The translations under genes were made by a program, and so were the position numbers. A stretch of 64,000 nt of DNA, taken from Adineta vaga (lineage: Eukaryota > Rotifera). The notes beneath the pieces are model-generated. The model did not search any database and was not told where the DNA came from. It saw only the letters and a list, made by a program, of their open reading frames with translations. Within the stretch, counting starts at the first letter, position 1. Each line of letters begins with the position of its first letter. This document shows positions 46,126 to 58,616 of the stretch, one piece after another. The stretch is taken from NCBI GenBank assembly GCA_021613535.1, contig CP075492.1:20150001-20214000 (forward strand). The letters run 5' to 3'.

Positions 46126-48633
46126 CGAGGGAGGTACCGCGAAGTGTTTAATCGCTTTAGAGTCTATACTTTGGGCATATCGAGGTGACGTATAGATAAC
46201 AACAACCCTAAAAGGATTTGGGCCCATGTCTCTTTTAGCCTGAGATATTCAAGTTTCAAGTTTCATACGATAAAAGGAATTTTAATCCTATACTATGTAT
46301 ATTGTAAAACAAAAATAAGCTGTAAGTAGGAAATTCTATGATGAACTGGTTGCATCGCTAGAAATTAACTATAAAATTCAGAGTTTTTTTTTCATTTCTG
46401 TTAATCAGAATTATTTTCTTGGAAGCCTCGTAGTCGATGAACCGTCTATTTTAATAAAAGTCATTTCTAAGAAATCTGTGGTATCACACTAGAAAAGGCC
46501 GATATCTATTTATGATAGTGGTAAGCTTCAAAGAAATGTTCGAAGCAGAGTAGTTTTTGACAATGGCTGCATTGAATAAAGCATAACGAGTGACAGCTCG
46601 AATGTTGACAAACATCAGCAGCAATGTTGAAGCAAACTTCATTGACAGACTTAAAACTTCCTGGATCCTGATCAGCATACCATGATGCAAACCATGCATA
46701 CTTGATCATAGGTACAAATTGAGACGACGACACCTGATTATGAATAACAGAATTCAATTGTACTATATTGTTTCGTTCAGACAAGTTGATGGCGATGTCA
46801 TCAAGTTGAACGTGATCGAATATACGTCGAGTGAATACCTTCCATTGTCTGTTAAAATAGACATCAAGTGGTTGAATGCCTGACGTAGTATGAGCTGGTA
46901 TCTCTAATCTCTTACATCCTTGAACAGCGGAGTATATCTTTGAGTCTCATTGACCCGGCCAGTAGTCCGAGATTAGAAGAGAATTTGATGAAGCAAATGG
47001 GCGAAGAACGTGATCTCGCCAATATTCTATCAAAGAGCCAGTGAGTTTTCCTGAAGAACTACACGTTACAACCACGTTTGGGGCATCAAATAGTTTCTTT
47101 TTGATATCTAGTAAAAACAACGTTCGCATATTATAGAAGAAAAGATTAAAGTTAACTCACTATCGCTCACCTTTGCCTTTGGTTCCCTTAAGCAAATAAA
47201 GACAGGACCGAGAAGTTGACCGGCAAGAGTTATTATTGGTTGAATGGTGTAAGAATGTGTTGTCGCATTCTTTGATTTTACGCGTGCTATAGTAACATCT
47301 TCACCTTTATGCGACAGAGTTCTTGTCGAGTGTATCTCTAGCTCGATGCCAGCCTGATCAGTATTAAGAATTTCTTCAGGTGTGTAATGACTCATTTCTT
47401 GTTTCACTTTTGCTACAAAGGAATCGGCAGACGCGTCTATAGTATCAGAATCAGTTATTTGATGACGGGTCATTATTTTCGTAGATTTTCTCGAACAAAT
47501 ATTATGACGATGTTTAAAAGACTCTAGCCAGTGTTTCGATGCTTTAAAATCTAGAACCGAATCTTTAGCAGCTTTTTGAAGGGCTCACCGTTTCAAATCG
47601 TGGTCGTGAACAGAGAAAACATTTTCGCGATCTTCTTCGAATTTGTCGTATACAAAATTATCTATAGTTTGTATTTTCTCTCGTCTTGTACCATGTTGTT
47701 CAATGTAATGACGAAAACGAGAAATACACTGCTGGCAAGAACAGCCTTAAATTGATGCTTTGCTGATTTCCATGTATGTTTCTTTCTTCCATTTGAGTCG
47801 CAAGCATTATAGTAATCAATGACCTTTTTCATATATTCCAAGGTAAAGTTCATTTGGTTGGGCGAACTCTCAGTATTTTCAGTTTCATCGAAATCTCGGT
47901 CCATATTTTCATCTTCGGAATCACTAAATGCGTCGTCGTCATCGAAATCGAGTGTTGTTTCTGATTCAACTTCAAACGATATGCATCGTTAACGCTGTCA
48001 ATTATTTCTAATAGGGAACGCACGATTTTCTCTTCGAATGGATTTGCTCGTAAGCTTCGACGATCCGGTTCTTCACGCTCAGTAATTCGGTTCATCAAGA
48101 GTTTCGCTATTTTCTAGCATCACTCATAGTTTTAGTTATGTAAAAATGCAACGAACGAACAGTTTGATAAAAATACTTCTTTCGATTAACAAATATCACA
48201 CGGTAGCACATGTTCTTTATATCGAACTTTTGATTATTATCATTTTCAAGACAACGTGAAAGAATGCGTATGATATGCATCTGCTGTATATCCTTTATGA
48301 GTTATCGTGTTCGTAATAGTGAGTAATACGATACAAAAGCTTCTCTGATCAACAGAAATGAAAAAAAAAACTCTGAATTTTATAGTTAATTTCTAGCGAT
48401 GCAACCAGTTCATCATAGAATTTCCTACTTACAGCTTATTTTTGTTTTACAATATACATAGTATAGGATTAAATTCCTTTTATCGTATGAAACTTGAAAC
48501 TTGAAACTTGAATATCTCAGGCTAAAAGAGACATGGGCCCAAATCCTTTTAGGGTTGTTGTTATCTATACGTCACCTCGATATGCCCAAAGTATAGACTC
48601 TAAAGCGATTAAACACTTCGGGTACCTCCCTCG
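46126..48633 (-). mobile_element. TIR transposon T, copy 3
   Basis: Reverse-complement counterpart of 9181-11695 with the same terminal repeats; the left end reads GAGGGAGGTACCGCG, with one extra base. It joins P2 at 48633/48634, the same junction as in P1. Confidence 0.8.
46506..48127 (-). pseudogene. Transposase of T, copy 3
   Basis: Same domain order and shared lesions as copy 2 (HTH-like WLESFKH, NTDQAG, ISDYWPGQ, Cys/His end). It has additional damage: one base lost in TATTTTCTAGC near 48113 soon after the start, and one G lost near 47739 in the CQQC region. This arm's copy has therefore decayed further. Confidence 0.72.
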
Positions 48634-48664
48634 TCAGTCGTGTTTCTCTTTATCCATTGTAAGA

Positions 48665-48719
48665 TGATATCATTAGATATCATCTCGTCTACCGCTTTGT
48701 CTTTCTCTCTGTATATAAA
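48665..48719 (+). promoter_or_regulatory. Peptide A promoter, copy 3
   Basis: TGATATCA at 48665-48672, second GATATC 10 bp on, TATATAAA at 48712-48719. Confidence 0.6.
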
Positions 48720-48775
48720 CATGTGTGAATTTCCATCTTGTGGTCGGTCTCTTCCTTTCGTCTTCTCTCTTTTCT

Positions 48776-48806
<31 letters not shown>

Positions 48807-49137
48807 GATGTAACTTGTGTTTGATTTACGAATAAAGAACCGCATCGAACATTATTTCTTTTTCTTTCCCTTCTCTCACGTTCAGGGATAAATCCCTAAC
48901 CATGAGTAATACGCTGGTTTTTACAAAGTATACAACTACATTAGGTGAAGAATATATAAATACTACGACTTTCTATTTATTTAAATTCATACTAACTAAA
49001 GTGTTTTAGACATCGACAAGCTAACCATCAGAAAAGGTAATATATTTACAAAACTTTTTATGTGGAAAAAAGGAGACATTGAAGTGAAGATGAGGATGAG
49101 AAGAATATTGATTTATTATTTTATTTAGATACTGAAA

Positions 49138-49329
49138 ATGAACTTCGTTCTTCGAAATATCATACTAATTCTATTAATTGGATCTATAGCAGTTGCAAAT
49201 GCCGGTCCAGCAGCATATTCATCATGTATGGCAGCATGCACGGCAGGTGCCTCGTTTTGGGGAGTGACACTAGGCACTGCAGGCTGTTCGAGAATATGTG
49301 CACCGCTTTTATCAGCTCCAACACCATGA
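49138..49329 (+). CDS. Small secreted peptide A, copy 3
   Basis: Protein identical to copy 1 (63 aa; signal peptide; GPAAYSSC; four Cys). Leader intron and promoter conserved. One extra T follows the stop region (TTTTTTGG), so untranslated flanks drift while the coding part does not. Confidence 0.72.
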   Translation: MNFVLRNIILILLIGSIAVANAGPAAYSSCMAACTAGASFWGVTLGTAGCSRICAPLLSAPTP

Positions 49330-49762
49330 TGACTTTTTTGGTAACTCAGACAATACTTTCAATATATCTTTTATATAAAAGATTAATCGAGAAGAAGAAC
49401 ACATGTTGTTTTAAGATTTTTATTTATTTGTTTAATAAATCACGAAATGTATATTGGAATTTACTGGTATTTTAAAAATGAATATGCAAAATCACAACAG
49501 TAAAGACAGGAGGATAGATGAAAATATGAAAATATCAGACGAAACTTAAAGAAAAACATAGTCAATTCATCTTCTGATGCTGTGAGAAGAAAGTAACAAA
49601 GTTTTACAGAGATAATAGTGTGAGACAATGAAACAACGCAAAACTAAATAAAAGAAGTACAACGTGGGGTGAACGTCAATGAAATATAGAGAAAAGACAC
49701 ATACCCACAGCTTCCTCCCTCTCCTCACACCTACACTCACACTCTCAAGTTGAGAGTGTGAG

Positions 49763-50411
49763 CAGTGTTGCCACCTCTTCTACTTTTCGGATTTTTTTTA
49801 TCTTTTATGTTTTCAATGAAAACTCTCAATATTTTAACCGATCTTTTTGTCAAAATAATCATTTAATACAAAGTCAGATTGTAAGATCTGATCAACTCTG
49901 GATGTTATTACTTTCTCTTACTCTATCACCAAATTTTAAAAACTCTTATGTTTTTTATTTTCATTACGTTGCGGTAATACTTATGTTGAATCTGTATTTT
50001 CACAAATGCAATATTTAGTAAATGACAAGCGGAACTGTATAACAAAAGAATTAGTGTCAGCTGAATTAAAAATATGTTTGAATGCTACTTGAAAATGTAC
50101 TAATATGTACAAGTATATATTATCGAACCAGGATATATTGAAAGCTATTAAGGTCAGATAAAAAATATATGTTTAAGAAAAATGTTTAATAAATGCATTT
50201 ATCTGTTTAATGTCGTTTTTTTGATTTTGTGCACTAGAATATAAAATATAATGCTAAACTTTCTTATATTTTATTATAGCTGAGCTTAAACCATAGTTTG
50301 ACATTAAAAAACACTTTCTCTTTTCTTCTGCTCTTTAACAATTGAAACTCTGTCATTTTCTGCTTTTTACAGATCATTTTTGCTTTTCGAGGGCAAAAGG
50401 TGGCAACACTG
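49763..50411. mobile_element. hAT-like MITE, copy 3
   Basis: Same ends as 2246-2894. Confidence 0.5.
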
Positions 50412-51344
50412 TATTCAACATTGAATTGATACTTTATATATTCAGTATAATAATGATGGTATTAATACTAACGAACTTCTCGATGGATTATTTTATGTTA
50501 TTTTTTCTAAAAATATTAAATCAAAAAGAAAATGAACAATCATTATCGTATGTGTTAGGATGTATGTTATGTTCTTCATGTCCTTCGATCATATGGACAT
50601 TTCCATGTGTTTTCTTTTCTTTTCCTTTCTTTCTTTCCCTTCTTTCTGTATGTTAACATATGTGTAGTTGGATTGTTCCTATCGTTCATGGGTTCTTTCC
50701 GCTTTTGATTTAAATATATATACGCTCGCTTCTCAGGAGAGGTGGATGGCGAATTAGCGAACTTTCTAATTTATGTGAACTGACATTTCGTCTCAGTTTT
50801 TATTATCTTTTATAGTTACTTTTCATCTATGTAATCAAATTTATCACTTTATTATATATATATATATCAAGTCTTATTTAGATGTTTTAATATTCGATAT
50901 TTTTCCTCTTCTATATTTTCTTTTCCACACAGTTTTTTTTCTACACTTATTCTTTCGGCACTTTTTCTTTTAGTCTTTTTTCATCCAGTCGAAAAAAAGA
51001 GGGTCGTTTGGATGACTGCGTTACTGGCATGTATTTTTCTTATGAAACATAAACTATTAAGTCAAATTGAGATGAAACTGTTACGCATTAATGAGCTTAA
51101 AAAGATACATCTATGCACACAATATTGCGACTCTATGTTCAGTTGTTTTGCAAAAATTCGAATATAAAGTTGTCGGAACGTGAGTGTGTTACTAGCGGAC
51201 AACCCGTGGCTTTTTGCAATTGCTTTTTATTTTAAACAAAAACCAAGAATTAAAAATCAGGATTAAAATGATTGTTAATAGAATATTTTAAAGAGAAAGC
51301 AAGCATAATAAATAAGGAATAGAATAGTTGTTATTTAAATTCAG

Positions 51345-51548
51345 TTATAGTACTGGAACAGCCAATAATGGTGAACACGCTGATGTGCATGCTGCAAGAC
51401 ATGCTGGGCTACCATAAAATAGCGTTGTTGATGAGCATGTGGCAGAACAGCTAATAAGACACGCCATGTAGGCTGCAGGCCCAGCATCTGAGACTAACGA
51501 AATCGATAATAGGAAAAAGATTATTATTGCAAACTTTTGTGTGAACAT
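51345..51548 (-). CDS. Small secreted peptide B, copy 3
   Basis: Protein identical to copies 1 and 2 (67 aa, six Cys). Promoter at 51927-51978 on the minus strand, leader intron conserved. Confidence 0.72.
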   Translation of the reverse strand: MFTQKFAIIIFFLLSISLVSDAGPAAYMACLISCSATCSSTTLFYGSPACLAACTSACSPLLAVPVL

Positions 51549-51926
51549 TGTTTCTAGAATTAAAATATTATTATAGAATTAAGAAAGTCAATGAATTCTA
51601 TTTATCTACTTACATTGCCTTGCTGTTTCGTGTGTACGAGGCAGAAGAATGCTTCGAATGAGTGTTCGGAAGCAAAATCAACGTATTTTATACCATCATT
51701 GTTTTGTAATTTCACTACCGTTTCGACAGAGAAAAAGGTAAAAAGGGACAAATACTTTGGTAAATTCCAGACAACAAAATCATTGTGACGACTATTAGAG
51801 TGGTCATGGGAGAGCGGAACGAGAGAGACGTGATGTTGTGAGAGAACGAGCGAGGCCCGACCGATACCTTTATTTAAAAGAAAAGAGAGGACAGATCGAA
51901 CCGAACCTGAGTGGAAAACACACATG

Positions 51927-51978
51927 TTTATATACTCGACGGAGAGAAAGAGGGATGATATCATCCGAGATGATATCA
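51927..51978 (-). promoter_or_regulatory. Peptide B promoter, copy 3
   Basis: TGATATCA at 51971-51978 and 51956-51963, TATATAAA (minus) at 51927-51934. Confidence 0.6.
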
Positions 51979-52644
51979 CCTTGAACAAAGACAACGAGGG
52001 AAAGATATCACCGAGAACAAGAGAGAGAGAACACGACAAGAGAGAGAGAACACGAGAGAGAGAGAGAGAGAGAGAGAGTGTGTGTGTATTGGCTGTGGCT
52101 GTAACAACGACAAATCAAGTTTCGTTGGAAAGAGAGAAAAAGGTAAAAAGAGACAAATATTCTGGTAACTTCCAGTCAACACAATAATCGTGTGAGGATG
52201 AGTCAAGTTTCGTTGTAAGGAAGGAAAAAGGTAGAAAGAAAGAAATATTTAGGTAAACTCCAGCCGACACAATAATGAGCCATGTTTACCAATCGCTTAT
52301 AAGCCATCCGACAGCAAAACTGTGCCTTGAGAGAGAGAATATACTACTATATGCGGCTTATCTCTCTTCATCTTTTTCTTCGACTGTAGAGAAAGAAGAT
52401 GCTCATGGTTACCAAATAATAACGTCATTCTCTTTTTATCTTCTATTATCTTTGATCTATTCTCTTCCTTCCGAATCAATGAACATAGACAAACTTGTTG
52501 CAGAAAATAGGAAAATGATGATTTTTATTTTTTCAATCATATAAAAAGTAAATAGATGAATAGTTTCTTTACTCAAGATGATCACGATTCATAGCTAGTT
52601 TTTTACTGTATATGATGTTTATTTCTTAGAGGAGTTTTTGAGCT

Positions 52645-52854
52645 ATGTTTGAAATAAATAAGAATGTGATTGTCGTTCTAGTATGTTTGAATTTGTTAAT
52701 ATTGATAAATCTACTTCCAGCCGTAGTTGACTCGAGACTTTTCTCACAAGAACAACTGCAACTTATCAGTAAGAATGATATGATAAATCGTGATTATTTC
52801 CTATTTTCTGCAACAAGTTTGTCTATGTTCATTGATTCGGAAGGAAGAGAATAG
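52645..52854 (+). CDS. Short peptide C, copy 2 (P2 spacer/arm)
   Basis: The 69-aa product is identical to the P1 copy but on the plus strand, following the spacer orientation. The signal-peptide-like N-terminus is encoded in the spacer and the last residues (SLSMFIDSEGRE) in the right arm. Upstream TTTATTTCTTAG again offers a leader-intron acceptor. The spacer contains little else, which suggests the ORF is its functional content if it has any. Confidence 0.45.
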   Translation: MFEINKNVIVVLVCLNLLILINLLPAVVDSRLFSQEQLQLISKNDMINRDYFLFSATSLSMFIDSEGRE

Positions 52855-52968
52855 ATCAAAGATAATAGAAGATAAAAAGAGAATGACGTTATTATTTGGT
52901 AACCATGAGCATCTTCTTTCTCTACAGTCGAAGAAAAAGATGAAGAGAGATAAGCCGCATATAGTAGT

Positions 52969-53007
<39 letters not shown>

Positions 53008-53340
53008 GCACAGTTTTGCTGTCGGATGGCTTATAAGCGATTGGTAAACATGGCTCATTATTGTGTCGGCTGGAGTTTACCTAAATATTTCTTTCTTTCT
53101 ACCTTTTTCCTTCCTTACAACGAAACTTGACTCATCCTCACACGATTATTGTGTTGACTGGAAGTTACCAGAATATTTGTCTCTTTTTACCTTTTTCTCT
53201 CTTTCCAACGAAACTTGATTTGTCGTTGTTACAGCCACAGCCAATACACACACACTCTCTCTCTCTCTCTCTCTCTCTCTTGTCGTGTTCTCTCTCTCTT
53301 GTTCTCGGTGATATCTTTCCCTCGTTGTCTTTGTTCAAGG

Positions 53341-53392
53341 TGATATCATCTCGGATGATATCATCCCTCTTTCTCTCCGTCGAGTATATAAA
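53341..53392 (+). promoter_or_regulatory. Peptide B promoter, copy 4
   Basis: TGATATCA at 53341-53348 and 53356-53363, TATATAAA at 53385-53392. Confidence 0.6.
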
Positions 53393-53770
53393 CATGTGTG
53401 TTTTCCACTCAGGTTCGGTTCGATCTGTCCTCTCTTTTCTTTTAAATAAAGGTATCGGTCGGGCCTCGCTCGTTCTCTCACAACATCACGTCTCTCTCGT
53501 TCCGCTCTCCCATGACCACTCTAATAGTCGTCACAATGATTTTGTTGTCTGGAATTTACCAAAGTATTTGTCCCTTTTTACCTTTTTCTCTGTCGAAACG
53601 GTAGTGAAATTACAAAACAATGATGGTATAAAATACGTTGATTTTGCTTCCGAACACTCATTCGAAGCATTCTTCTGCCTCGTACACACGAAACAGCAAG
53701 GCAATGTAAGTAGATAAATAGAATTCATTGACTTTCTTAATTCTATAATAATATTTTAATTCTAGAAACA

Positions 53771-53974
53771 ATGTTCACACAAAAGTTTGCAATAATAATC
53801 TTTTTCCTATTATCGATTTCGTTAGTCTCAGATGCTGGGCCTGCAGCCTACATGGCGTGTCTTATTAGCTGTTCTGCCACATGCTCATCAACAACGCTAT
53901 TTTATGGTAGCCCAGCATGTCTTGCAGCATGCACATCAGCGTGTTCACCATTATTGGCTGTTCCAGTACTATAA
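53771..53974 (+). CDS. Small secreted peptide B, copy 4
   Basis: Protein identical to the other B copies; leader intron with donor GTAAGT near 53706 and acceptor TTCTAG near 53765. Confidence 0.72.
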   Translation: MFTQKFAIIIFFLLSISLVSDAGPAAYMACLISCSATCSSTTLFYGSPACLAACTSACSPLLAVPVL

Positions 53975-54907
53975 CTGAATTTAAATAACAACTATTCTAT
54001 TCCTTATTTATTATGCTTGCTTTCTCTTTAAAATATTCTATTAACAATCATTTTAATCCTGATTTTTAATTCTTGGTTTTTGTTTAAAATAAAAAGCAAT
54101 TGCAAAAAGCCACGGGTTGTCCGCTAGTAACACACTCACGTTCCGACAACTTTATATTCGAATTTTTGCAAAACAACTGAACATAGAGTCGCAATATTGT
54201 GTGCATAGATGTATCTTTTTAAGCTCATTAATGCGTAACAGTTTCATCTCAATTTGACTTAATAGTTTATGTTTCATAAGAAAAATACATGCCAGTAAAC
54301 AGTCATCCAAACGACCCTCTTTTTTTCGACTGGATGAAAAAAGACTAAAAGAAAAAGTGCCGAAAGAATAAGTGTAGAAAAAAAACTGTGTGGAAAAGAA
54401 AATATAGAAGAGGAAAAATATCGAATATTAAAACATCTAAATAAGACTTGATATATATATATATATATAAAGTGATAAATTTGATTACATAGATGAAAAG
54501 TAACTATAAAAGATAATAAAAACTGAGACGAAATGTCAGTTCACATAAATTAGAAAGTTCGCTAATTCGCCATCCACCTCTCCTGAGAAGCGAGCGTATA
54601 TATATTTAAATCAAAAGCGGAAAGAACCCATGAACGATAGGAACAATCCAACTACACATATGTTAACATACAGAAAGAAGGGAAAGAAAGAAAGGAAAAG
54701 AAAAGAAAACACATGGAAATGTCCATATGATCGAAGGACATGAAGAACATAACATACATCCTAACACATACGATAATGATTGTTCATTTTCTTTTTGATT
54801 TAATATTTTTAGAAAAAATAACATAAAATAATCCATCGAGAAGTTCGTTAGTATTAATACCATCATTATTATACTGAATATATAAAGTATCAATTCAATG
54901 TTGAATA

Positions 54908-55556
54908 CAGTGTTGCCACCTTTTGCCCTCGAAAAGCAAAAATGATCTGTAAAAAGCAGAAAATGACAGAGTTTCAATTGTTAAAGAGCAGAAGAAAAGA
55001 GAAAGTGTTTTTTAATGTCAAACTATGGTTTAAGCTCAGCTATAATAAAATAATAAGAAAGTTTAGCATTATATTTTATATTCTAGTGCACAAAATCAAA
55101 AAAACGACATTAAACAGATAAATGCATTTATTAAACATTTTTCTTAAACATATATTTTTTATCTGACCTTAATAGCTTTCAATATATCCTGGTTCGATAA
55201 TATATACTTGTACATATTAGTACATTTTCAAGTAGCATTCAAACATATTTTTAATTCAGCTGACACTAATTCTTTTGTTATACAGTTCCGCTTGTCATTT
55301 ACTAAATATTGCATTTGTGAAAATACAGATTCAACATAAGTATTACCGCAACGTAATGAAAATAAAAAACATAAGAGTTTTTAAAATTTGGTGATAGAGT
55401 AAGAGAAAGTAATAACATCCAGAGTTGATCAGATCTTACAATCTGACTTTGTATTAAATGATTATTTTGACAAAAAGATCGGTTAAAATATTGAGAGTTT
55501 TCATTGAAAACATAAAAGATAAAAAAATCCGAAAAGTAGAAGAGGTGGCAACACTG
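54908..55556. mobile_element. hAT-like MITE, copy 4
   Basis: Same ends as the other copies. Confidence 0.5.
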
Positions 55557-55986
55557 CTCACACTCTCAACTTGAGAGTGTGAGTGTAGGTGTGAGGAGAG
55601 GGAGGAAGCTGTGGGTATGTGTCTTTTCTCTATATTTCATTGACGTTCACCCCACGTTGTACTTCTTTTATTTAGTTTTGCGTTGTTTCATTGTCTCACA
55701 CTATTATCTCTGTAAAACTTTGTTACTTTCTTCTCACAGCATCAGAAGATGAATTGACTATGTTTTTCTTTAAGTTTCGTCTGATATTTTCATATTTTCA
55801 TCTATCCTCCTGTCTTTACTGTTGTGATTTTGCATATTCATTTTTAAATACCAGTAAATTCCAATATACATTTCGTGATTTATTAAACAAATAAATAAAA
55901 ATCTTAAAACAACATGTGTTCTTCTTCTCGATTAATCTTTTATATAAAGATATATTGAAAGTATTGTCTGAGTTACCAAAAAGTCA

Positions 55987-56178
55987 TCATGGTGTTGGAG
56001 CTGATAAAAGCGGTGCACATATTCTCGAACAGCCTGCAGTGCCTAGTGTCACTCCCCAAAACGAGGCACCTGCCGTGCATGCTGCCATACATGATGAATA
56101 TGCTGCTGGACCGGCATTTGCAACTGCTATAGATCCAATTAATAGAATTAGTATGATATTTCGAAGAACGAAGTTCAT
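55987..56178 (-). CDS. Small secreted peptide A, copy 4
   Basis: Protein identical to the other A copies. Its promoter (56587-56641, minus) is intact, but the GA tract downstream of the TATA box is much shorter (about 20 bases at 56509-56529) than in copy 2 (about 36 bases). Confidence 0.72.
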   Translation of the reverse strand: MNFVLRNIILILLIGSIAVANAGPAAYSSCMAACTAGASFWGVTLGTAGCSRICAPLLSAPTP

Positions 56179-56586
56179 TTTCAGTATCTAAATAAAATAA
56201 TAAATCAATATTCTTCTCATCCTCATCTTCACTTCAATGTCTCCTTTTTTCCACATAAAAAGTTTTGTAAATATATTACCTTTTCTGATGGTTAGCTTGT
56301 CGATGTCTAAAACACTTTAGTTAGTATGAATTTAAATAAATAGAAAGTCGTAGTATTTATATATTCTTCACCTAATGTAGTTGTATACTTTGTAAAAACC
56401 AGCGTATTACTCATGGTTAGGGATTTATCCCTGAACGTGAGAGAAGGGAAAGAAAAAGAAATAATGTTCGATGCGGTTCTTTATTCGTAAATCAAACACA
56501 AGTTACATCGAGAGAGAGAGAGAGAGAGAAAGAAAAGAGAGAAGACGAAAGGAAGAGACCGACCACAAGATGGAAATTCACACATG

Positions 56587-56641
56587 TTTATATACAGAGA
56601 GAAAGACAAAGCGGTAGACGAGATGATATCTAATGATATCA
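56587..56641 (-). promoter_or_regulatory. Peptide A promoter, copy 4
   Basis: Minus strand: TGATATCA 56634-56641, second GATATC 10 bp on, TATATAAA 56587-56594. The palindrome ends only 31 bp upstream of this promoter, so distal upstream DNA is unrelated to that of the other A copies. Confidence 0.6.
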
Positions 56642-56755
56642 TCTTACAATGGATAAAGAGAAACACGACTGAGAGAAGAAAAAGATAGAATAGTCCAAGG
56701 GTTTCGTCCCGTAACACTCATTAAGAATAAATTGTTCCCAACAATGTATCATTAA

Positions 56756-56961
56756 CCCTCATCCTACCACCTATGGAACACTCAGGTTTTCGTCGCATGG
56801 GGTCTGTCCGAACTCCAGGTCAGTTTTGAATTAAAGATAAAGTAAGGTCCACATGAACATATACAGTAGGTATGAGGAACATGTGCGGGATATTATTATA
56901 AATAGAATTAAAAGAGTGAGTTCTTCTTATAGCATCCTCTCACGATTTTTATTCTTTATTT

Positions 56962-56992
<31 letters not shown>

Positions 56993-57167
56993 TTATTATT
57001 ATTGCTATTATTATTATTATTATTATTATTGCTATTATTATTATTATTATTATTATTGCTATTATTATTATTATTATTATTATTGCTATTATTATTATTA
57101 TTATTATTATTGCTATTATTATTATTATTATTATTATTGCTATTATTATTATTATTATTATTATTGC

Positions 57168-57246
<79 letters not shown>

Positions 57247-58416
57247 TGCTATTATTATTATTATTATTATTATTGCTATTATTATTATTATTATTATTAT
57301 TGCTATTATTATTATTATTATTATTATTGCTATTATTATTATTATTATTATTATTGCTATTATTATTATTATTATTATTATTGCTATTATTATTATTATT
57401 ATTATTATTGCTATTATTATTATTATTATTATTATTGCTATTATTATTATTATTATTATTATCAACATCATCATCATCATCATCATCATCATCATGAAAT
57501 GAACCTAAGCAAGTGCTACAAATTATCTTATGATGATTTGAACAGCGAGGAAAATTGCGTGTTGTGAGAAGGAAATGGTTACGGCATGAGCTATGTATCG
57601 ATGTGAGAGTATCAGGTGTATATATATATATCTAATCAATACATTGAGGTTATTTTCCCAAGAAAACTCGGGATCGAACGACGTGAAAAATCCCAGGAAA
57701 CATATTTCACTATAAAAAAAACGAAGAAATCATCAGAAGAATATGCTCAACGTATACAACGAAGAACGATAGGAAAATCCGAAAAGTATATCAATGACCG
57801 GAGAGAAGAATGCAATGACGTCAGTGGAAAGTGACACAGGTACATGTGCATGAAGTGAATCGAATCTATGTTAGCTGCCGCTCGACAAAATTTGTTCTTG
57901 TTGCAAATATATATGTCAACTTGTGGTAACATAAAAAACAAGTGTAGATTGAAAACAAACTAGCTAATTGAACTTGTCTCTCACAGTCTTACAATGTGTT
58001 TTGCGAAGAAACACAATACTGCAGAAAACTCTGACGAGATGATAGCAGGCCAAGTTGATGTCGCTTTCGGATCTTCTCAATATAATACTAGAATCTCCAT
58101 CATATCGTCTTCGTATGAATGAGTCTATTGAAGATCAAATTCAGATGACATCGTGTTGACACGAGGTATATACATATAACTCTATTCTATGGGGTCCGCC
58201 TGAACCCCAAACGGCGAAAACACGATGGTTGATATTCCGACCTATTTCAGCTAATTAATTCTGTTTGAATTGAAGAAACTAATACTATCGAAAGATTATG
58301 TTAACTCTCTACAATGCATATCTAGAAGGGTAGAGATATATCGATTACTCTGAGAAAATTAAATGGAGTCATAAGTGCTCTGGGGTCTGTTCGGACCCCA
58401 GGTGGTAGGATGAGGG
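56756..58416. mobile_element. Non-autonomous TTAA (piggyBac-type) element pB5
   Basis: TTAA at 56752-56755 and 58417-58420; 17-bp terminal inverted repeat CCCTCATCCTACCACCT. Subterminal GGGGTCTGTTCGGACCCC (58382-58399) and a related GGGGTCTGTCCGAACTCC on the left, with another GGGGTCCGCCTGAACCCC near 58190. No transposase. It carries a large ATT microsatellite. ORFs inside are low-complexity or lack support. Confidence 0.85.
56960..57495. repeat. Compound microsatellite with 27-bp higher-order unit
   Basis: (CTT)n, then GCT(ATT)8 repeated with exact 27-bp spacing from 57004, a long uninterrupted (ATT)n run (about 57173-57245), a second block of GCT(ATT)8 units to 57464, and then (CAT)n. ORFs across it (poly-Leu, poly-Tyr, poly-Asn) are artefacts of the repeat. 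Confidence 0.95.
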
Positions 58417-58616
58417 TTAAGAACATAATAATTAACAGAAAGAAAAAAAAGAAATATCATAATGTTCTTTAAATCTAGACATTATAAGTAAATACTATTT
58501 TTGATCTTTTATTTTCTTAGTTATCAATCTTCTTCAAAAGTTAAGAAGTAATCAAACTATGTTCTGTAATTATATAATTAAAAGTCAAAATAATGTCACA
58601 TTTAGTTAATTAATAT

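Larger units (their letters stand above)
39955..56672 (-). repeat. Outer inverted repeat, right arm
   Basis: Reverse complement of 1120-15785 plus the pB4 insertion. It contains the phosphatase copy, T copy 3 and palindrome P2. Homology starts within TCGAAA words near 39955 and ends at 56672 exactly where P ends and T would begin. Confidence 0.88.
48634..56672. repeat. Palindrome P2: arms 48634-52513 and 52798-56672, spacer 52514-52797
   Basis: Same palindrome as P1, with the 284-bp spacer in opposite orientation on the plus strand, as expected if P2 came with the outer inverted duplication. Arms match throughout. Differences are GA/CT tract lengths (for example only GAGAGAGAA at 52328 versus a long run at 52973) and a few single bases. 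It contains two A, two B and one C gene and two MITEs. On the outer side it ends at GACTGA and continues as GAGAAGAAAA rather than T. Confidence 0.9.

Noticed and set aside
56853-57502. Poly-Tyr/Leu/Ile/Asn ORFs of 166-214 aa
   Set aside because: Translations of the ATT/GCT microsatellite in successive frames.
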